Assembly: GCF_021083305.1 (NCBI RefSeq)
Contig: NZ_JAJFAY010000001.1
Location: 1,950,063 to 2,014,062 of the forward strand
Direction: 5' to 3'
DNA from: Haladaptatus sp. DYF46
GTDB taxonomy: Archaea > Halobacteriota > Halobacteria > Halobacteriales > Haladaptataceae
Length of the DNA stretch: 64,000 bases
Of this stretch, positions 7,932 to 16,719 are shown piece after piece; within the stretch, counting starts at the first letter, position 1, and each line of letters begins with the position of its first letter. A model generated the notes under the pieces. That model saw nothing but the letters and a program-made list of their open reading frames with translations. It was not told where the DNA came from and made no database searches. Both the position numbers and the translations under genes were made by a program.

Positions 7932-9128
7932 CTAGCAGAAGTTCTGGGTGGCGTACACCTTCCCTTCGTCGGTAACGACGATGCCGATGCCTTCGTTCCG
8001 CCACTCCGGCGTCAGGATGTTCTCCCGGTGTCCCTGTGAGTTCATCCACTGTGTGACGATGCCGCGAGCGAGTTCGTCTTCCGTGGTGTACCGAACCGTT
8101 CCGTCCGCAGTCGTGACACGCACGTCGTACCACGTCTGCGCGATGTTCTCGCCGCCCGTGAGAGACCGACCGTCACCCGCCGACGCGCGGCAGGTGTAGT
8201 CGAACCGGTCGTAGCGGTCCGCGAAGTTCTCCCCCTCGGGCGACGTGTGAGAGAAGTAGTTTCGCGTCGCCATGTCCTCGCTGTGATAGCGCGCGATTTC
8301 GCGGAGGTCGGTGCTGAACGCGAGCGGTTCCAGACCCCGGTTCGACCGCTCCTCGTTGACATACTGATGAACGAGTCGCTCGACGTCTCCCCTATCGATG
8401 CCGTTCGATGTCGATGGCGGCGTGGTCGTATCAGTCGTCGCGGTAGTCGTCGGTTGGGTAGTCGTCGCGGTAGTTGACGACTGGGAAGTCGTCGGTGGCG
8501 GAATCGTGGTCGACGTTGGTGGCGTCGGTGGCGTCGTGGTCGTCGTTTGTGACGCTACCGTCGTAGCCGTAGGGATATCTGGGTCCGTCGTCTCGGTCGT
8601 TGTCGTCGGAGAGGACGTCGTTGTGGGGGGAGTTGTCGTAACCTGTGTCGTCGTGGTTTCCGGTGTCGTCGAGGACGAGGGGACGACCGTCGTCGTTGCA
8701 GGTGCCACTTCTACTGACGGCGTTGTCGTCGGTGCGGTCGATATCGGAGCGGTCGTCGGCGAGCGCGCGGTCGATGAGGGTACGGTCGCGGGAGTCGTTG
8801 CTGGCGAGGTAGATGAAGAGGGAGTCGTATGAACGCTTGTCGCGGGTGACGTCGGTACTCGCTGGCGTGGTTGTGGTTCGTGTTCTAATAACTGGGCCAA
8901 CCAGTAAAACAAGCGCCAGAAGTCGTCCCCGAAACGGGCCGTTTCGAGGGACGTGCTGGGTTCGGGGATGGCCGAATAGTCGCTATTCACGGACGAGTTC
9001 GGTTCGTCGGTCGCAAAAGCGGACGGAGTCGCCTCCGAAGTGAATCCCGACGCGGCGGTGCTCGTGAGGAGAAGAACGAGGAACGCCAACGAGAGGCCGG
9101 TGGAGAGCGACCGTCGAGTCATCTCCAC
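7932..9128 (-). CDS. secreted CAP (SCP/PR1-like) domain protein with long Thr/Ser/Pro linker
   Basis: The 398-residue protein has a signal peptide (about residues 1-28, TRRSLSTGLSLAFLVLLL) and a short spacer. A very long low-complexity linker of Thr, Ser and Pro covers about residues 92-242. A C-terminal CAP domain follows, with the family signatures YHSEDMATRNYFSHTSPEG (conserved His282 and His294), GENIAQTWY and WMNSQGHRENIL. Such proteins are extracellular; a linker of this kind is probably O-glycosylated and may span the S-layer. The molecular activity of archaeal CAP proteins is not established. The gene is monocistronic. Confidence 0.92.
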   Translation of the reverse strand: MEMTRRSLSTGLSLAFLVLLLTSTAASGFTSEATPSAFATDEPNSSVNSDYSAIPEPSTSLETARFGDDFWRLFYWLAQLLEHEPQPRQRVPTSPATSVHTTPSSSTSPATTPATVPSSTARSPTTAPISTAPTTTPSVEVAPATTTVVPSSSTTPETTTTQVTTTPPTTTSSPTTTTETTDPDIPTATTVASQTTTTTPPTPPTSTTIPPPTTSQSSTTATTTQPTTTATTDTTTPPSTSNGIDRGDVERLVHQYVNEERSNRGLEPLAFSTDLREIARYHSEDMATRNYFSHTSPEGENFADRYDRFDYTCRASAGDGRSLTGGENIAQTWYDVRVTTADGTVRYTTEDELARGIVTQWMNSQGHRENILTPEWRNEGIGIVVTDEGKVYATQNFC

Positions 9129-9463
9129 CCCCGTAGCGTGTGCGCGGCCGTGAATCGCTGCGGTTCGAACCCATCGAAACGTCGTCGGGACCGTTCGTCG
9201 TTATTCCGATCCGAATAGCGCGCCATCATAAGAATATCTGGCCGAAGTACAACATAATATTTTGCATAATCCCATATTGAGTTCAGATAGTTAATGAGAA
9301 TACGCCGGTGATTCACGAATAGAAATGTATGAGTGGGGACAGTCGTCAATCGCGGATGATCCGGAGCGATCGAAACGATACGGTTCGTTACTATCGGTCG
9401 GATCGGCGAATTATTTTCACCGTTGGGCCAAACAAATAACACCGCTGAAGTCGAACGGGAGGT
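9129..9463. other. AT-rich intergenic region between divergent genes
   Basis: These 335 bases separate the CAP gene from a small membrane-protein gene on the other strand. The stretch 9230-9300 is much richer in A+T than the neighbouring coding DNA. The half near 9431-9440 (AACAAATAAC) serves as a plausible box A for the plus-strand gene. No further gene is seen. Confidence 0.5.
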
Positions 9464-9658
9464 ATGGATGAGGAGAGAATCGTCTTGCGACTCAACCTCG
9501 TTATCGCCCTCCTTTGTATGTTAGTCGTTCTCATTGCGATACCGTACCTCCTCTTCATCTACGACCACTTCCCGAACTTCCTGTACGCGGTCATCACCGC
9601 GCTCGCGACCATGGGCGGACTCGTCCTCCTCCGGACGTATCGAACCGTTCGGAGTTGA
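9464..9658 (+). CDS. 64-residue membrane protein with two transmembrane helices
   Basis: The protein is short and hydrophobic. Helix 1 is about residues 9-30 (RLNLVIALLCMLVVLIAIPY), helix 2 about 38-55 (LYAVITALATMGGLVLL), and the tail RTYRTVRS is basic. A TATA-like element at 9431-9440 lies about 28 bases before the ATG. Function is unknown. Codon use is in keeping with the neighbours, so the gene is likely real. Confidence 0.65.
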   Translation: MDEERIVLRLNLVIALLCMLVVLIAIPYLLFIYDHFPNFLYAVITALATMGGLVLLRTYRTVRS

Positions 9659-9681
9659 TTCAGGCGGGAAATGGACGGGAA

Positions 9682-9689
9682 CCTTTATC
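9682..9689 (+). promoter_or_regulatory. TATA-like box of the valS leader transcript
   Basis: CTTTATCA is centred about 30 bases upstream of the leader ORF ATG at 9715, placing the predicted transcription start at or just before that ATG. Confidence 0.5.
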
Positions 9690-9714
9690 AGCGCCCACAC
9701 GCAGAGTCACAAGT

Positions 9715-9747
9715 ATGAGCGCGATGGTGTCGGTAGTACGTCTCTAG
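9715..9747 (+). CDS. 10-residue valine-containing leader ORF upstream of valS
   Basis: The frame encodes MSAMVSVVRL and stops at TAG, 63 bases before the valS ATG. Three of ten codons are Val (GTG, GTA, GTA), and GTA is uncommon in this GC-rich genome. The ORF starts where a leaderless transcript from the box at 9682-9689 would begin. This arrangement suggests that translation of the leader senses charged tRNA-Val and affects valS expression. The composition and position are directly visible; the regulatory role is inference. Confidence 0.45.
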   Translation: MSAMVSVVRL

Positions 9748-9810
9748 CGCAGACGGCGAGCCGATAGTGTTTCTCACCGATTCACCATTCAGCGACAGCA
9801 ATTTGCAGCC

Positions 9811-12519
9811 ATGACTGACGTTCCAAACGACTACGAACCAGAGCGTATCGAGCGAAAGTGGCGGGAAGAGTGGCAAGGCTCCGACGTGTACACCCCCGAC
9901 GGTGACTTGGAGTACGTCATCGACACGCCGCCGCCGTACCCCACCGGCAACCTCCATATCGGGCACGGACTCCAGTGGAGTTACATCGACTTCGCGGCGC
10001 GTTATCACCGTCTCAAGGGCGAGGAAGTCCTGTTCCCGCAGGGATGGGACTGCCACGGGCTTCCGACGGAAGTGAAGGTCGAGGAGAACCACGACATCCA
10101 CCGGACGGAAGTCTCCCGCGAGGAGTTCCGGCGACTCTGCATCGAGCACACCGAAGAGCAGATAGACTCGATGAAGGAGACGATGAACGAGTTGGGCTTC
10201 TCCATCGACTGGAACGCCGAGTTCCGCACGATGGACCCCGAATACTGGGGGAAGACCCAGCGCTCGTTCGTCGAGATGGAAGACTCCGTCTACCGCGACG
10301 AACACCCCGTCAACTGGTGTCCGCGCTGTGAGACGGCCATCGCGGACGCGGAGGTCGAAAACGAGGACCGGACGGGGACGCTCTACTACGTCACGTTCGA
10401 GGGCGTTGACGAGCAAAGCTCGTCAGCCCGTCAGACGGAGTCTGACGACGTTGACAACGATAACAGCGAGGAGCGAAGCTCCTCTGGCTCCGCGGTGGAG
10501 CCGCGGAACATCGAGATTGCGACCACGCGTCCCGAACTGCTCGCGGCGTGTGTCGGCATGGCCGTGGACCCCGAGGACGAACGCTACGCCGACCGAATCG
10601 GCGAGACGTTCGAGGTCCCGCTGTTCGGACAGGAAATCGAACTCGTCGCCGACGACGACGTCGACGGCGACTTCGGAACCGGCGCGGTGATGATCTGTAC
10701 GTTCGGGGACAAACAGGACGTGGACTGGTGGGCCAGACACGAACTCGATCTTCGACCCGTCTTCACGGAGGACGGCCACCTGAACGAACTCGCGGGTGAG
10801 TTCGAGGGCCTGACCATCGACGAGGCGAAGGCGGACGTCGCCGACGCCCTCGCGGAGGAGGGCTACCTGAACGATTCGGAATCCACCGAGCAGTCCGTCG
10901 GCACCTGCTGGCGGTGTGACACGCCCATCGAAATCCTCTCGAAGGAACAGTGGTTCGTCGAGGTCGACTCGGACGAAATCGTCGAGAAGGCGAAGGAAGT
11001 CGAGTGGATTCCCGACCACATGTACGCCCGCCTCGAAGAGTGGGCGGACGGCATGAGTTGGGACTGGGTTATCTCCCGCCAGCGCGTGTTCGCCACGCCG
11101 ATTCCCGCGTGGGAATGCGAGGAGTGTGGCCACTGGCACATCGCCGACATCGACGAACTCCCGGTCGACCCGACGGAAACCGGCCCCGCAATCGGCGACT
11201 GTCCCGAGTGCGGTGCGGACTCGTGGACGGGCGAAACCGACGTGATGGACACGTGGATGGACTCGTCCATCACGCCGCTTCACATCAGCGGATGGCCCGA
11301 GAACCTCGAACTGGACGAGTTCGAACCCGTCGCACTCCGCCCGCAGGGCCACGACATCATCCGAACGTGGGCGTTCTACACGCTCCTCCGCGTCGGCGAA
11401 CTCACCGACGAGCGCCCGTGGGACGAAATCCTCATCAACGGCATGGTGTTCGGCCCGGACGGCAACAAGATGAGCAAGTCCCGCGGCAACGTCGTCACGC
11501 CGACGGACGCCGTCGACGAGTACGGTGCGGACTCGGTTCGGCAGGCGTTGGTCCTCGGTGGCCAACCCGGAAGCGACGTCCAGTTTCAGCCGAAGGAAGC
11601 CACGTCGGCCTCGCGGTTCCTCACCAAAATCTGGAACATCCTCCAGTTCTCGACGAACCACTTCGACGAGAACACGCCGACCATCAGCGACCCGGCCTAC
11701 CGCGACGCGGACCGCTGGATTCTGTCCCGGCTTTCGAACACCGCGGAGAGCGTGGCCGACGACATGGAACGGTATCGCTACGACCGGGCGCTCAGAACGC
11801 TTCGGGAGTTCGTCTGGGAGGACCTCGCGGACGACTACCTCGAACTGGTGAAGGGCCGCCTGTACGAGGGACGGCCGGGCGAGCGCAACGCCGCGCGCCA
11901 CGCGCTGTACACGTGTGTCTCGTCCGTCGCTCGGATGCTGTCGCCCTTCTCGCCCTTCTTCGCCGAGGAGGTGTACAGCTACCTCCCCGGAACCGAGGAG
12001 AGCGTCAATCTGGCCTCCTGGCCGGACGTCGAAATGCAGGACGAGGAGGCCGAACTCGCGGGCGAAATCATCGCCGAAGTTGCGAGCGAGGTCCGGGCGT
12101 GGAAGTCCGACGAGGGAATGGCCCTCAACGGCGAACTCGGCCGCATCGAACTGTACGCCGACGCCGAGCGCCACCCCGACACCTACGACTTGAGCGAAGC
12201 GGTGAACGGCCCGGTTTACCTCGAAGAGGGGCGACCGAACGTGGAACTCGCGCCGGTCGGTGTCAGCCCCGACCACTCGTCCATCGGGCCGAAGTTCCGC
12301 GACAAGGCGGGTGCGGTCGTCGGCGCGCTCGAATCGACGGACCCGGCGGAACTCAAGGCACAGGTTGACACGCACGGCGAAATCACGCTGGATGCGGCGG
12401 GCGAAGAAGTCACCCTCGACGGCGACTGGGTGGAAATCGAAGAGGAGTACCGCGCCGAAAGCGGCGAGGAAGTCGAAGTGCTGGAGACGGAACACGCGAC
12501 GGTCCTCGTCTTCCCCTGA
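9811..12519 (+). CDS. valS: valyl-tRNA synthetase
   Basis: The 902-residue class I synthetase charges tRNA-Val. The N-terminal Rossmann fold has HIGH at residues 49-52 (within [15 protein letters not shown]). Zinc-knuckle-like cysteines occur in [12 protein letters not shown] and CWRCDTP. The CP1 editing domain carries [16 protein letters not shown], and KMSKS (residues 553-557, [10 protein letters not shown]) follows. The anticodon-binding and C-terminal domains complete the protein. One oddity is a Ser/Asp/Glu-rich insertion at about residues 200-232, between TFEGVD and [10 protein letters not shown], encoded by a row of palindromes. It is in frame, so the enzyme should be functional. A leader ORF lies upstream. 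Confidence 0.97.
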   Translation: MTDVPNDYEPERIERKWREEWQGSDVYTPDGDLEYVIDTPPPYPTGNLHIGHGLQWSYIDFAARYHRLKGEEVLFPQGWDCHGLPTEVKVEENHDIHRTEVSREEFRRLCIEHTEEQIDSMKETMNELGFSIDWNAEFRTMDPEYWGKTQRSFVEMEDSVYRDEHPVNWCPRCETAIADAEVENEDRTGTLYYVTFEGVDEQSSSARQTESDDVDNDNSEERSSSGSAVEPRNIEIATTRPELLAACVGMAVDPEDERYADRIGETFEVPLFGQEIELVADDDVDGDFGTGAVMICTFGDKQDVDWWARHELDLRPVFTEDGHLNELAGEFEGLTIDEAKADVADALAEEGYLNDSESTEQSVGTCWRCDTPIEILSKEQWFVEVDSDEIVEKAKEVEWIPDHMYARLEEWADGMSWDWVISRQRVFATPIPAWECEECGHWHIADIDELPVDPTETGPAIGDCPECGADSWTGETDVMDTWMDSSITPLHISGWPENLELDEFEPVALRPQGHDIIRTWAFYTLLRVGELTDERPWDEILINGMVFGPDGNKMSKSRGNVVTPTDAVDEYGADSVRQALVLGGQPGSDVQFQPKEATSASRFLTKIWNILQFSTNHFDENTPTISDPAYRDADRWILSRLSNTAESVADDMERYRYDRALRTLREFVWEDLADDYLELVKGRLYEGRPGERNAARHALYTCVSSVARMLSPFSPFFAEEVYSYLPGTEESVNLASWPDVEMQDEEAELAGEIIAEVASEVRAWKSDEGMALNGELGRIELYADAERHPDTYDLSEAVNGPVYLEEGRPNVELAPVGVSPDHSSIGPKFRDKAGAVVGALESTDPAELKAQVDTHGEITLDAAGEEVTLDGDWVEIEEEYRAESGEEVEVLETEHATVLVFP
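10408..10506. repeat. in-frame cassette of four palindromes inside valS
   Basis: Four hairpins stand in a row: GACGAGCAAAGCTCGTC (10408-10424), CGTCAGACGGAGTCTGACG (10429-10447), GAGGAGCGAAGCTCCTC (10468-10484) and CCGCGGTGGAGCCGCGG (10490-10506). They encode the non-conserved hydrophilic insertion of the synthetase. Such stem-loops with 3-5-base loops resemble haloarchaeal extragenic palindromes, here inserted in a coding region. Confidence 0.75.
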
Positions 12520-12540
12520 AACGGCGGATTCGGCGCTCCG

Positions 12541-12550
12541 CGATTTTTTG
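12541..12550 (+). terminator. T-tract terminator candidate of valS
   Basis: GATTTTTTGA, about 25 bases after the valS stop, gives a six-base T run. Such runs are sufficient for transcription termination in many archaea. Confidence 0.4.
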
Positions 12551-12710
12551 ATGACCCGTTTCGCGCGGTGACACTGACGTCTCCGGGAGTGCACCCCACG
12601 AGTGGCGACGCTTCCGACCGGAAGTTCCATCTCTGCCGGTCGGAGACCAGTGGCGATGCCCGATCAGTAGCGATACTACACCGGCCCGATGAGAGTGGCG
12701 AACCGAGACA

Positions 12711-12773
12711 TATTAACAACATCTAGCACCGAGATAGCAGAAGTTATTAACGATGGTCCAAGAATTGTTAATA
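12711..12773 (+). promoter_or_regulatory. putative operator region of the zinc ABC importer operon
   Basis: Three related AT-rich sites precede znuA: TATTAACAA (12711-12719), TTATTAAC (12744-12751) and TTGTTAATA (12765-12773). The first and third are exact inverted repeats of each other. Together they lie within 70 bases of the ATG at 12779 and overlap any promoter. This arrangement suits a metal-responsive repressor of the DtxR/SirR kind, but the regulator is not in the window. Confidence 0.5.
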
Positions 12774-12778
12774 GCCTG

Positions 12779-13855
12779 ATGACGAACATCACTCGAAGAC
12801 GCGCCATCGAACTGGGAACTGCGTTGTTCGCGAGCGGAACCTTCGCGGGTTGTCTCGGGTCGTCCCCCGGCGGGAAGACTGACGATTCGAACGCGATACA
12901 GACGTCGTTTTTCGTCCTCACCGATTTCACGAGAAACGTCGTGAACGACGCCACGACCGTCGAAAGCTTGGTGCCGGTCGGCCAGCACGGTCACGGTTGG
13001 GAACCGTCGGCACAGGTCCAGCGGGAGGCGATGGAGTCCGACGCCGTCGTCTACATGGGAGACGGGTTTCAACCGTGGGCGGACAGGATGGTGGAGAACG
13101 TCGAGAAGGAACGGCCGGAGATTCCCATCGTCGCGGCCAGACGCGGGATTTCCCTGCTTCCCGCGCCGAGTCACGAAGAGAACCACGACGGTGAACACCA
13201 CGAAGACGAGGAGGACGAACACGACGGCAAAGGTCAGGGAAACGAAACCGTGAACGACCACGAGAAGAACGGAACCGCCCACGAGCACGGTGAAAGCGAA
13301 ACGGGACACGGCCATGGAGCGAACGACCCCCATTTCTGGCTCGACCCACAACGAGCGAAGCAGGCCGTTTCGAACGTCGAAGACGGGGTTTCGAAAGTGG
13401 ACGGCGTTTCCGGCGATCCGTTCGTCGAAAACGCGAGGGTGTTCAGGGACAGGATAGACGAACTCGACACGAGGTTCGAATCCGAACTCGAATCTGCGAA
13501 GCGGAGCGCGGTGCTGGTCGCAGGACACAACGCGTTCCAGTATCTCGGCGAACGGTACGGGTTCGACGTTCACGCCCTGACGGGACTCGCGCCGGACTCC
13601 TCACCGAGTCCCAAGGACGTCCGGCGTGCGCAGAAACTCATCGACGAACACGATATCGAACACGTCCTCGCGCCGGTGTTCGAGTCGGACCGGGCCGCCA
13701 AACAACTGGTTTCGGAAACCGACGCGAAAGACCACCTGCCGATCACGCCGATTCCGGGTATCACGAAGGAGTGGAACGAGAAGGACTGGGGATACGTCGA
13801 AATCATGGAGCAGGTGAACCTCCCGTCGCTGAAAACGGCGCTCGGAACGAAATGA
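12779..13855 (+). CDS. znuA: metal ABC transporter substrate-binding lipoprotein, ZnuA-like
   Basis: The 358-residue protein has a twin-arginine-type signal (NITRRRAIELG) ending in a lipobox (FAGCLG), so it is exported and lipid-anchored. The mature domain has the cluster A-I features: a metal-binding His in GQHGHGWEPS, DPHFWLDPQ, and HNAFQYLGERYGFDVHALTG. Between them lies a loop very rich in His, Asp and Glu (about residues 131-182), typical of zinc-binding ZnuA rather than manganese proteins. It captures Zn2+ outside the cell and delivers it to ZnuB. The start is set by the signal peptide. Its stop overlaps the ATG of znuC. Confidence 0.93.
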   Translation: MTNITRRRAIELGTALFASGTFAGCLGSSPGGKTDDSNAIQTSFFVLTDFTRNVVNDATTVESLVPVGQHGHGWEPSAQVQREAMESDAVVYMGDGFQPWADRMVENVEKERPEIPIVAARRGISLLPAPSHEENHDGEHHEDEEDEHDGKGQGNETVNDHEKNGTAHEHGESETGHGHGANDPHFWLDPQRAKQAVSNVEDGVSKVDGVSGDPFVENARVFRDRIDELDTRFESELESAKRSAVLVAGHNAFQYLGERYGFDVHALTGLAPDSSPSPKDVRRAQKLIDEHDIEHVLAPVFESDRAAKQLVSETDAKDHLPITPIPGITKEWNEKDWGYVEIMEQVNLPSLKTALGTK

Positions 13856-14589
13856 CGGTCGCGGAACTCGACCACGTGACGTTCGGGTACGGCGACCGAC
13901 CGGTTCTCTCGGGCGTTTCGCTGACGGTCGAGGACGGCGAATTCCTCGGGGTCGTCGGCCCGAACGGGTCGGGAAAGAGTACGCTCCTCGAACTCGTCCT
14001 CGGGTTACGAACGCCGGACGAGGGGACGGTTCGTCTGTTCGGTAAACCGCCAGGAACGGGCAGAAAAGGCGGGCGAGTCGGCTACGTCGCACAGAACGTA
14101 ACCGCGGTTTCGGGAATGCCCGTGACGGTCAGGGAGGTAGTCGCTACGGGTCGGAGTTCACACCTCGGATTCGGATTCGCCGGGGAGAAAGACCGGGACG
14201 CCGTCGAGAACGCGATGGAAATCGTCGGGATTTCCGCCCTCGCGGGCCGCCGCGTTGCCCGTCTCTCCGGCGGCCAGCAACAACGGGCGTTCATCGCCCG
14301 CGCGCTGGCCGCCGACGCGGACGCACTCGTGCTGGACGAACCGACGGTCGGCGTCGATGCCGAGTCCAGAGGGGAGTTTTACGGCCTCCTCCGCGACCTG
14401 AATCGGGATGGCTTGGCCGTCGTCCTCGTGGAACACGACATCGGCGTCGTCACGGAACACGCGGACAGGATTGCCTGTCTGAATCGGAAGCTGTACTTCC
14501 ACGGCGGGACCGACGAGTTCGAAGCCAGCGACGTGCTGACGGACGCTTACGGGGCGAACCAGCGGCGACTGCACCACGACCATGATTGA
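13852..14589 (+). CDS. znuC: metal ABC transporter ATP-binding protein, ZnuC-like
   Basis: The 245-residue ATPase powers zinc import. Walker A is GPNGSGKS (about residues 36-43), the Q-loop region is VGYVAQN, the ABC signature LSGGQQQR, Walker B ALVLDEP and the switch His LVEHD. Its ATG overlaps the TGA of znuA (ATGA), and its end overlaps znuB by eight bases. The three genes are thus one translationally coupled operon. The frame extends further upstream, but the overlapping ATG is the natural start. Confidence 0.95.
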   Translation: MTVAELDHVTFGYGDRPVLSGVSLTVEDGEFLGVVGPNGSGKSTLLELVLGLRTPDEGTVRLFGKPPGTGRKGGRVGYVAQNVTAVSGMPVTVREVVATGRSSHLGFGFAGEKDRDAVENAMEIVGISALAGRRVARLSGGQQQRAFIARALAADADALVLDEPTVGVDAESRGEFYGLLRDLNRDGLAVVLVEHDIGVVTEHADRIACLNRKLYFHGGTDEFEASDVLTDAYGANQRRLHHDHD

Positions 14590-15403
14590 TATCGCCGAGA
14601 TGCTGAGCTATCGGTTCATGCGCCTCGCGCTCGTCGCGGGACTCTGTGTCGGCCTCGTCGCGCCGCTCGTCGGGTCGTTCCTGGTTCACCGGGGGATGGC
14701 GCTCATCGGGGATACGCTGGCCCACTCGGCCTTCGCGGGAGTCGCAGTCGGATTGTTCCTCGGAAGCCTGAACGTCGGCGTGTCGCCGTATCTCAGCGCG
14801 CTCGTGGTGGCGGTGCTCGCGGCGTTGGCGATACAGGTGCTCGCGGAACGGACCGACGCGTACGGCGACGTGTCGATGGCAATCGTGTTGTCGGGTGGGT
14901 TCGCCCTCGGAAGCGTCCTCATCAGCCTCGTGGATGGTGGAATCGCGGTCGGCATCGACCGGTACCTGTTCGGCAGTCTGGCGACGGTCACGGCCGACAA
15001 CGTCTCGGTAATGGTCGTGTTGTCCGCGTTCGTAGTCGGCGTCGTCGCCGTAACGCGACGGCAGCTGTTCGCCGTCACGTTCGACGAGACGGCGGCCCGC
15101 GTCTCCGGAATCCCGGTCCGCCGCTACAACCGCCTGCTCGTCGTGTTGACCGCGTTGGTCGTCGTCGCGGCCATGCAAATCATGGGCGTCGTCCTCGTCG
15201 CGGCGATGCTCGTTGTCCCCGTCGCCACGGCATCACTGGTTGCCGAAAGCTTCCGACAGTCGCTCGGTATCGGCGTCGTCGTCGGAGAGATCGCCGTCGT
15301 CGTCGGTATCACGCTGTCCTATGCGTACGGGCTTGCGGCGGGCGGAACCATCGTACTGACCGCAATCGGCGCGTTCGTGCTGGTGTCCGTCATCGTTCGA
15401 TGA
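14582..15403 (+). CDS. znuB: metal ABC transporter permease, ZnuB-like
   Basis: This 273-residue integral membrane protein has about eight hydrophobic segments, typical of the ABC-3 permease family. Recognisable stretches are PLVGSFLVHRGMALIGDTLA and HSAFAGVAVGLFLG near the N-terminus, FDETAARVSGIPV in the cytoplasmic coupling region, and MQIMGVVLVAAMLVVPVATA near the C-terminus. It forms the membrane channel for the ZnuA/ZnuC importer. It overlaps znuC, and the operon ends here. Confidence 0.95.
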   Translation: MIDIAEMLSYRFMRLALVAGLCVGLVAPLVGSFLVHRGMALIGDTLAHSAFAGVAVGLFLGSLNVGVSPYLSALVVAVLAALAIQVLAERTDAYGDVSMAIVLSGGFALGSVLISLVDGGIAVGIDRYLFGSLATVTADNVSVMVVLSAFVVGVVAVTRRQLFAVTFDETAARVSGIPVRRYNRLLVVLTALVVVAAMQIMGVVLVAAMLVVPVATASLVAESFRQSLGIGVVVGEIAVVVGITLSYAYGLAAGGTIVLTAIGAFVLVSVIVR

Positions 15404-15476
15404 GAAGCGTCGTTAAAACGAGATTGCCGCATCGCAAACCGCGAGGACTTTTCTATCGGTCTCCGACTGTCGTGGT

Positions 15477-16574
15477 ATGGACGACCGAGTTCACGAACAC
15501 GCCGAAGTGCTGGTCGATTGGAGCGCACGGGTCGAAGAAGGCGACGACGTCGTCGTCATGGTCGATGAGGGAACACACGACCTCGCCGTCGCCGTCGGCG
15601 AGAAGTTGGGCGAACGGAACGCGAACATGCTGACCCTGTACAGGTCCGACGAAATCGTGCGTGCATACCTCCGGGCACACGACGGCGACTTCGACGAAAA
15701 CCCCGCACCTGAACTGGCAATGTACGAGAACGCGGACGTGGTGCTCGTTCTGAGGGGGAGTCGAAACACGATGGGAAAAGCCGACGTTCCGGGGGAGACA
15801 CAGCAGGCGTACGAAAAAGCGCGGGCGCTCATTCGAGAGACCCGCCTCGGGACGGATTGGATTTCGACGCTGCATCCGACCCGCGCCCACGCACAGCAGG
15901 CGGGGATGGCCTACGAGGAATATCGGGACTTCGTGTACAGCGCCGTCCTCCGCGACTGGGAGTCGCTGGCCGAGGAGATGGGGAAGATGAAGACGCTGCT
16001 GGACGAGGGGAGCGAGGTCAGAATCGTCACGGAGGACACCGACATCACGATGTCCATCGAGAGCCGAACCGCGGTCAACAGCTGTGCGTCGGTGGCCTAC
16101 GACTCGCACAACCTCCCCAGCGGCGAGGTGTTCACGGCACCGCACGCGACGGAGGGCGAGGTGTTCTTCGACGTGCCGATGACACACCAAGGGAGTCGCA
16201 TTCGGAACGTCCACCTCGCGTTCGAGGACGGCGAGGTCGTGGAGTTCAGCGCCGAAACCGGCGAGGACGTGCTATCCGAGATTCTCGACACGGACGACGG
16301 CGCGCGCAGACTCGGCGAACTCGGCATCGGGATGAACCGCGGCATCGACCGCTTCACCGACAGCATCCTGTTCGACGAGAAGATGGGCGACACGGTCCAC
16401 CTCGCGGTCGGACGCGCCTACGACGCCTGCCTTCCCGAGGGGGAGACGGGCAACGACAGCGCCGTCCACATCGACATGATAACCGACGTGAGCGAGGGGT
16501 CGCGGATGGAAATCGACGGCGAAGTCGTCCAACGAAACGGCACCTTCCGGTGGGAAGACGGGTTCGAGGGATAG
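15477..16574 (+). CDS. aminopeptidase, peptidase family M29
   Basis: The 365-residue cytoplasmic metalloenzyme removes N-terminal residues from peptides. Family M29 features are visible: LPSGEVFTAPHATEGEVFFD contributes the metal-binding Glu residues, and DSAVHIDMI near residue 338 contributes His and Asp ligands. The length matches AmpS/thermophilic aminopeptidases. A TATA-like ACTTTTCTA at about 15444-15452 lies about 28 bases before the ATG. The last 11 codons plus stop are duplicated 134 bp downstream, separated by a hairpin-bearing spacer. Confidence 0.94.
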   Translation: MDDRVHEHAEVLVDWSARVEEGDDVVVMVDEGTHDLAVAVGEKLGERNANMLTLYRSDEIVRAYLRAHDGDFDENPAPELAMYENADVVLVLRGSRNTMGKADVPGETQQAYEKARALIRETRLGTDWISTLHPTRAHAQQAGMAYEEYRDFVYSAVLRDWESLAEEMGKMKTLLDEGSEVRIVTEDTDITMSIESRTAVNSCASVAYDSHNLPSGEVFTAPHATEGEVFFDVPMTHQGSRIRNVHLAFEDGEVVEFSAETGEDVLSEILDTDDGARRLGELGIGMNRGIDRFTDSILFDEKMGDTVHLAVGRAYDACLPEGETGNDSAVHIDMITDVSEGSRMEIDGEVVQRNGTFRWEDGFEG

Positions 16575-16709
16575 TGCCGCGAGCGAGTGGCACGAGCGAG
16601 CGGGAGTTTTTCGTCCAGATTTTTGTGAGGAGCGGTCGGCGAAGCCGACCCGACGAGTAAAAAGGTGGAACGTGCACCTTCCGGTGGGAAGACGGGTTCG
16701 AAGGATAGT
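16540..16709 (+). repeat. direct repeat of the aminopeptidase 3' end flanking a hairpin unit
   Basis: Bases 16540-16575 (end of the coding sequence, stop codon and one base) recur at 16674-16709 with one mismatch in 36. The spacer holds a hairpin just at the stop codon (16574-16593, GTGCCGCGAGCGAGTGGCAC), a T-rich track, a second hairpin (16634-16650, GGTCGGCGAAGCCGACC) and AAAAAGGTGG. The period of 134 bp is similar to that of the tRNA-linked units in this window. Confidence 0.85.
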
Positions 16710-16719
16710 TTCGAGCGGT

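Noticed and set aside
8398..8832. Val-rich 144-codon plus-strand ORF
   Set aside because: It is the complement of the Thr/Ser/Pro linker of the secreted CAP protein.
10423..12630. 735-codon minus-strand ORF opposite valS
   Set aside because: It is antisense to an unmistakable valyl-tRNA synthetase and has no recognisable motif.
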